This document shows, in pieces, positions 39,240-40,791 of a DNA stretch of 40,791 bases (positions are counted from its first letter, which is position 1; the number at the start of each line of letters is the position of its first letter). Source of the DNA: CAYQLT01 sp964418425 (GTDB taxonomy: Bacteria; Bacillota; Limnochordia; Limnochordales; Geochordaceae). Where the stretch lies: positions 1 to 40,791 of the forward strand of contig CAYQLT010000022.1 of assembly GCA_964418425.1 (NCBI GenBank), written 5' to 3'. The notes beneath the pieces are model-generated. The model was not told where the DNA came from. It did not search any database and worked only from the letters and a program-made list of their open reading frames with translations. The position numbers were made by a program, and so were the translations under genes.

Positions 39240-40408
39240 GGAGCCGACGACCGGCCCTCCTGGGCGCCCGGCTCGCCCGCGCCGGCTGCCGCAGGGCTGG
39301 ATGGCCCTTCGGCCAGCACCGTGGCCGGCCCGAATCCCGGCGGTTCACCCAGCAACCGGTTCAGCTCCACACGGGCTGTGAGATAGCTCTTCACGGCGCC
39401 CACATACTCCTGTTCTGCCCGAAGGACGGCGATCTCGCCGGCCAGAACGTCCTGGTCGGTCTTTAGTCCCAGTTGACGCTGTTCTCGAAGCCCCTCCAGT
39501 CGCTGCCGCTCCAGCTCCAGCTTGGCCTGGGCGACCTGAACCGAGGCCCATGCCACCTGCAGTTGTCCGTAGGCGACTCGTGTGGACTGGCCCAAGGAGA
39601 GCTCCGCCTGGCGGGCAGCCAACTCGGCCTGGCGAAGCGAGTTTTCTCGCAAGCGGATGGTAAGGGGTGAGGCTTGCTCGGTTACCGCCTGCTCCAGCTG
39701 CTGGCGCGCGATCTCCACCGCCTCCCGGCGCACGGCGAGTTCCTGGCTCACCTCAAAAGCCCTGCTGACCGCCTGCTCTTCCGATAACTCGGGGGGAGCC
39801 GGCAGTGTTTCGGGCAGCCGCAACGATTCGACGGCAGGAGCCGGATCCGGGTAGCCGAGGAGCTGCAGCAGACGGTTCAGAGCGGACTGCAAGCTGATCT
39901 GTGCCCGGCTAAGGTCGCTTCTCGCTGAGCTGTACTGGTTTTCTGCATCCTGCAGCTCGACGGGGCCGATGGCGCCCGAACGCGCCTTTTCTCTGGCGAC
40001 GTCCCGGGTTGCCAGCGCCCTTTTCACCTGCAGCTCTGCCAGCTGCATCCCTGTCCTCGCGGACAGGACGTCCAGATAGGCCCCCAGCACGGAACTGACC
40101 GTCTCGAAATGGGAGCTCGCCAGCTGGGTTTCCGCCTGGCGCAGGTTATACCGTGCGACCAGCTCGGCGTAGCGGGATGGGGATGCCGCGTTGGTCGCCA
40201 TGGCCTGCTCGTAGTCAAGCCGAGCCTTTTCAAAGGTAAGGCGAGCCGCCTCGAAGCCCGACCCTTCCAGAGCCTGGGTGACCGCCTGCTCCAGAGAGAA
40301 CGGCGCGACCTCGGCGGCCCTCCCGACTGCCCCCGCCAGCAGATACAAACCGGCCAGCCAAGCCACGGTCAGAGCCCGAAGATGCCAACCTGTCCAGCGA
40401 TTGGTCAC
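39236..40408 (-). CDS. TolC-like, nearly all-helical protein apparently lacking barrel strands
   Basis: 390 residues from GTG 40408 (GGGGGTGG 8 bases upstream; a GTG four codons earlier abuts that site). The signal peptide is AWLAGLYLLAGAVGRAAE. Two long helical repeats follow, recognisable as outer-membrane-efflux type (VSSVLGAYLDVLSARTGMQL, NRLLQLLGYPDPAP, LEGLREQRQLGLKTDQDVLA, YLTARVELNRLLGEPPGFGP). In each repeat the roughly 40-60 residue strand hairpin normally found between helices is reduced to a few residues (AMATNAASPSRYAELVARYN; EQASPLTIRLRENSLRQAEL). Predicted to be exported but unable to form the usual barrel. First gene of the operon, coupled to the full-length TolC homologue. 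Confidence 0.82.
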   Translation of the reverse strand: MTNRWTGWHLRALTVAWLAGLYLLAGAVGRAAEVAPFSLEQAVTQALEGSGFEAARLTFEKARLDYEQAMATNAASPSRYAELVARYNLRQAETQLASSHFETVSSVLGAYLDVLSARTGMQLAELQVKRALATRDVAREKARSGAIGPVELQDAENQYSSARSDLSRAQISLQSALNRLLQLLGYPDPAPAVESLRLPETLPAPPELSEEQAVSRAFEVSQELAVRREAVEIARQQLEQAVTEQASPLTIRLRENSLRQAELAARQAELSLGQSTRVAYGQLQVAWASVQVAQAKLELERQRLEGLREQRQLGLKTDQDVLAGEIAVLRAEQEYVGAVKSYLTARVELNRLLGEPPGFGPATVLAEGPSSPAAAGAGEPGAQEGRSSAP

Positions 40409-40615
40409 TGCAAGAGCCACCCCCAGCGCTTACGGATACCGCCCGTCGGTCCCACGCACCGATCATGGGCTGCGGCCTGGAAGAAGTGATGAAGGTTCCA
40501 TGAAAAGGTGGTGAACCTTGCCGCCGCCGGGGCCCGCGCGCCAGTGCCCGCTGAGATCCCGGGCCGCTCAATGGACCCCGGACGCCCGGAAACCAGCCCC
40601 ACAAGCCGACCCGCC

Positions 40616-40645
40616 TTGACGAGCCCGGCGGCAGCGGTGTATGCT
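40616..40645 (+). promoter_or_regulatory. Promoter of tRNA-Val
   Basis: -35 TTGACG (40616-40621), 18-base spacer, -10 TATGCT (40640-40645), about 100 bases before the tRNA. Confidence 0.75.
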
Positions 40646-40744
40646 TTGCCCAGCTTCAGGGCAGCGACGGCCCTCGCCGGACGTTTTCTTTGGGCCTGTA
40701 TATAGCTCCTTCGGGCGAGGGGTAGCGCCCGGGAAACTCCCGGT

Positions 40745-40791
40745 GGGCGAGTAGCTCAGCTGGTCAGAGCGCTACCTTGACATGGTAGAGG
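40745..40791 (+). tRNA. tRNA-Val (GAC), 3' end outside window
   Basis: GGGCGAG acceptor strand, TA, D-arm GCTCAGCTGGTCAGAGC, then anticodon arm CTACC-TTGACAT-GGTAG with anticodon GAC. The sequence ends in the variable region, so the T-arm and 3' acceptor strand are not visible. Confidence 0.93.

Overview
The window is about 40.8 kb of GC-rich bacterial DNA (roughly 65-70% G+C by eye). It reads as a scaffold from a draft or metagenome assembly, because it carries four runs of exactly 100 N. The gene content points to an endospore-forming member of the Bacillota: spoIIP, a ytxC-like gene, CotF-like coat genes, two T-box leaders, and the order mutS2 / polX / cvpA / zapA / pheTS / rRNA methylase / rplT-rpmI-infC-thrS, which resembles the Bacillus subtilis arrangement. 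It also carries TolC-type outer-membrane efflux genes and the decayed remnant of a beta-barrel protein. A spore former with an outer membrane and high GC fits the diderm class Limnochordia best. That placement is inference, not proof.

Region 1 (1-18.7 kb, nearly all minus strand) is the conserved housekeeping block. It holds mutS2 (3' part outside the window), a cell-wall amidase, spoIIP, polX, cvpA, zapA, pheT and pheS. The pheS gene sits behind a phenylalanine T-box, with a tiny yqzL-like gene between the promoter and that T-box. Next come a SpoU rRNA methyltransferase, a TrkA/KtrA subunit, the infC-rpmI-rplT operon, thrS behind its own T-box, a DUF445 membrane protein and a ytxC-like gene. 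Points of note are an X-family polymerase that has lost its catalytic aspartates, an infC gene that appears to start at AUC, and an IF-3 with a repetitive C-terminal tail.

Region 2 (18.9-26.3 kb) is less orderly. Two small spore-coat-like genes are followed by a PilZ protein and then a decayed stretch: a C11 (clostripain) protease with its catalytic middle deleted, a broken beta-barrel gene and a further fragment. After it lie an octaheme cytochrome c (5' end in a gap), a DUF559 nuclease-like gene, small unrecognised coding frames and broken transposases.

Region 3 (26.3-33.8 kb, plus strand) is a carbohydrate-use cassette. It has a ROK-family repressor with its own promoter and possible operator, a solute-binding protein (interrupted by a gap), two sugar ABC permeases and a cytoplasmic family 2 glycoside hydrolase. 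No ATPase is present, so a shared one must power the importer. The cassette ends beside the stub of a tyrosine integrase, a terminator, a cluster of palindromes and tRNA-Cys. Together with the transposase remnants on its left side, this suggests an old island.

Region 4 (34.0-40.4 kb, minus strand) is a MacAB/YknXYZ-type export operon in the order TolC-like protein 2, TolC-like protein 1, periplasmic adaptor, ATPase, permease. One TolC-like protein has beta-strand segments; the other appears to lack them. The window ends inside tRNA-Val(GAC), which has a clear promoter.

Two of the four N runs are flanked by the same 55 bases on both sides. They are overlap artefacts: removing 155 bases at each restores an intact amidase and an intact pheT.
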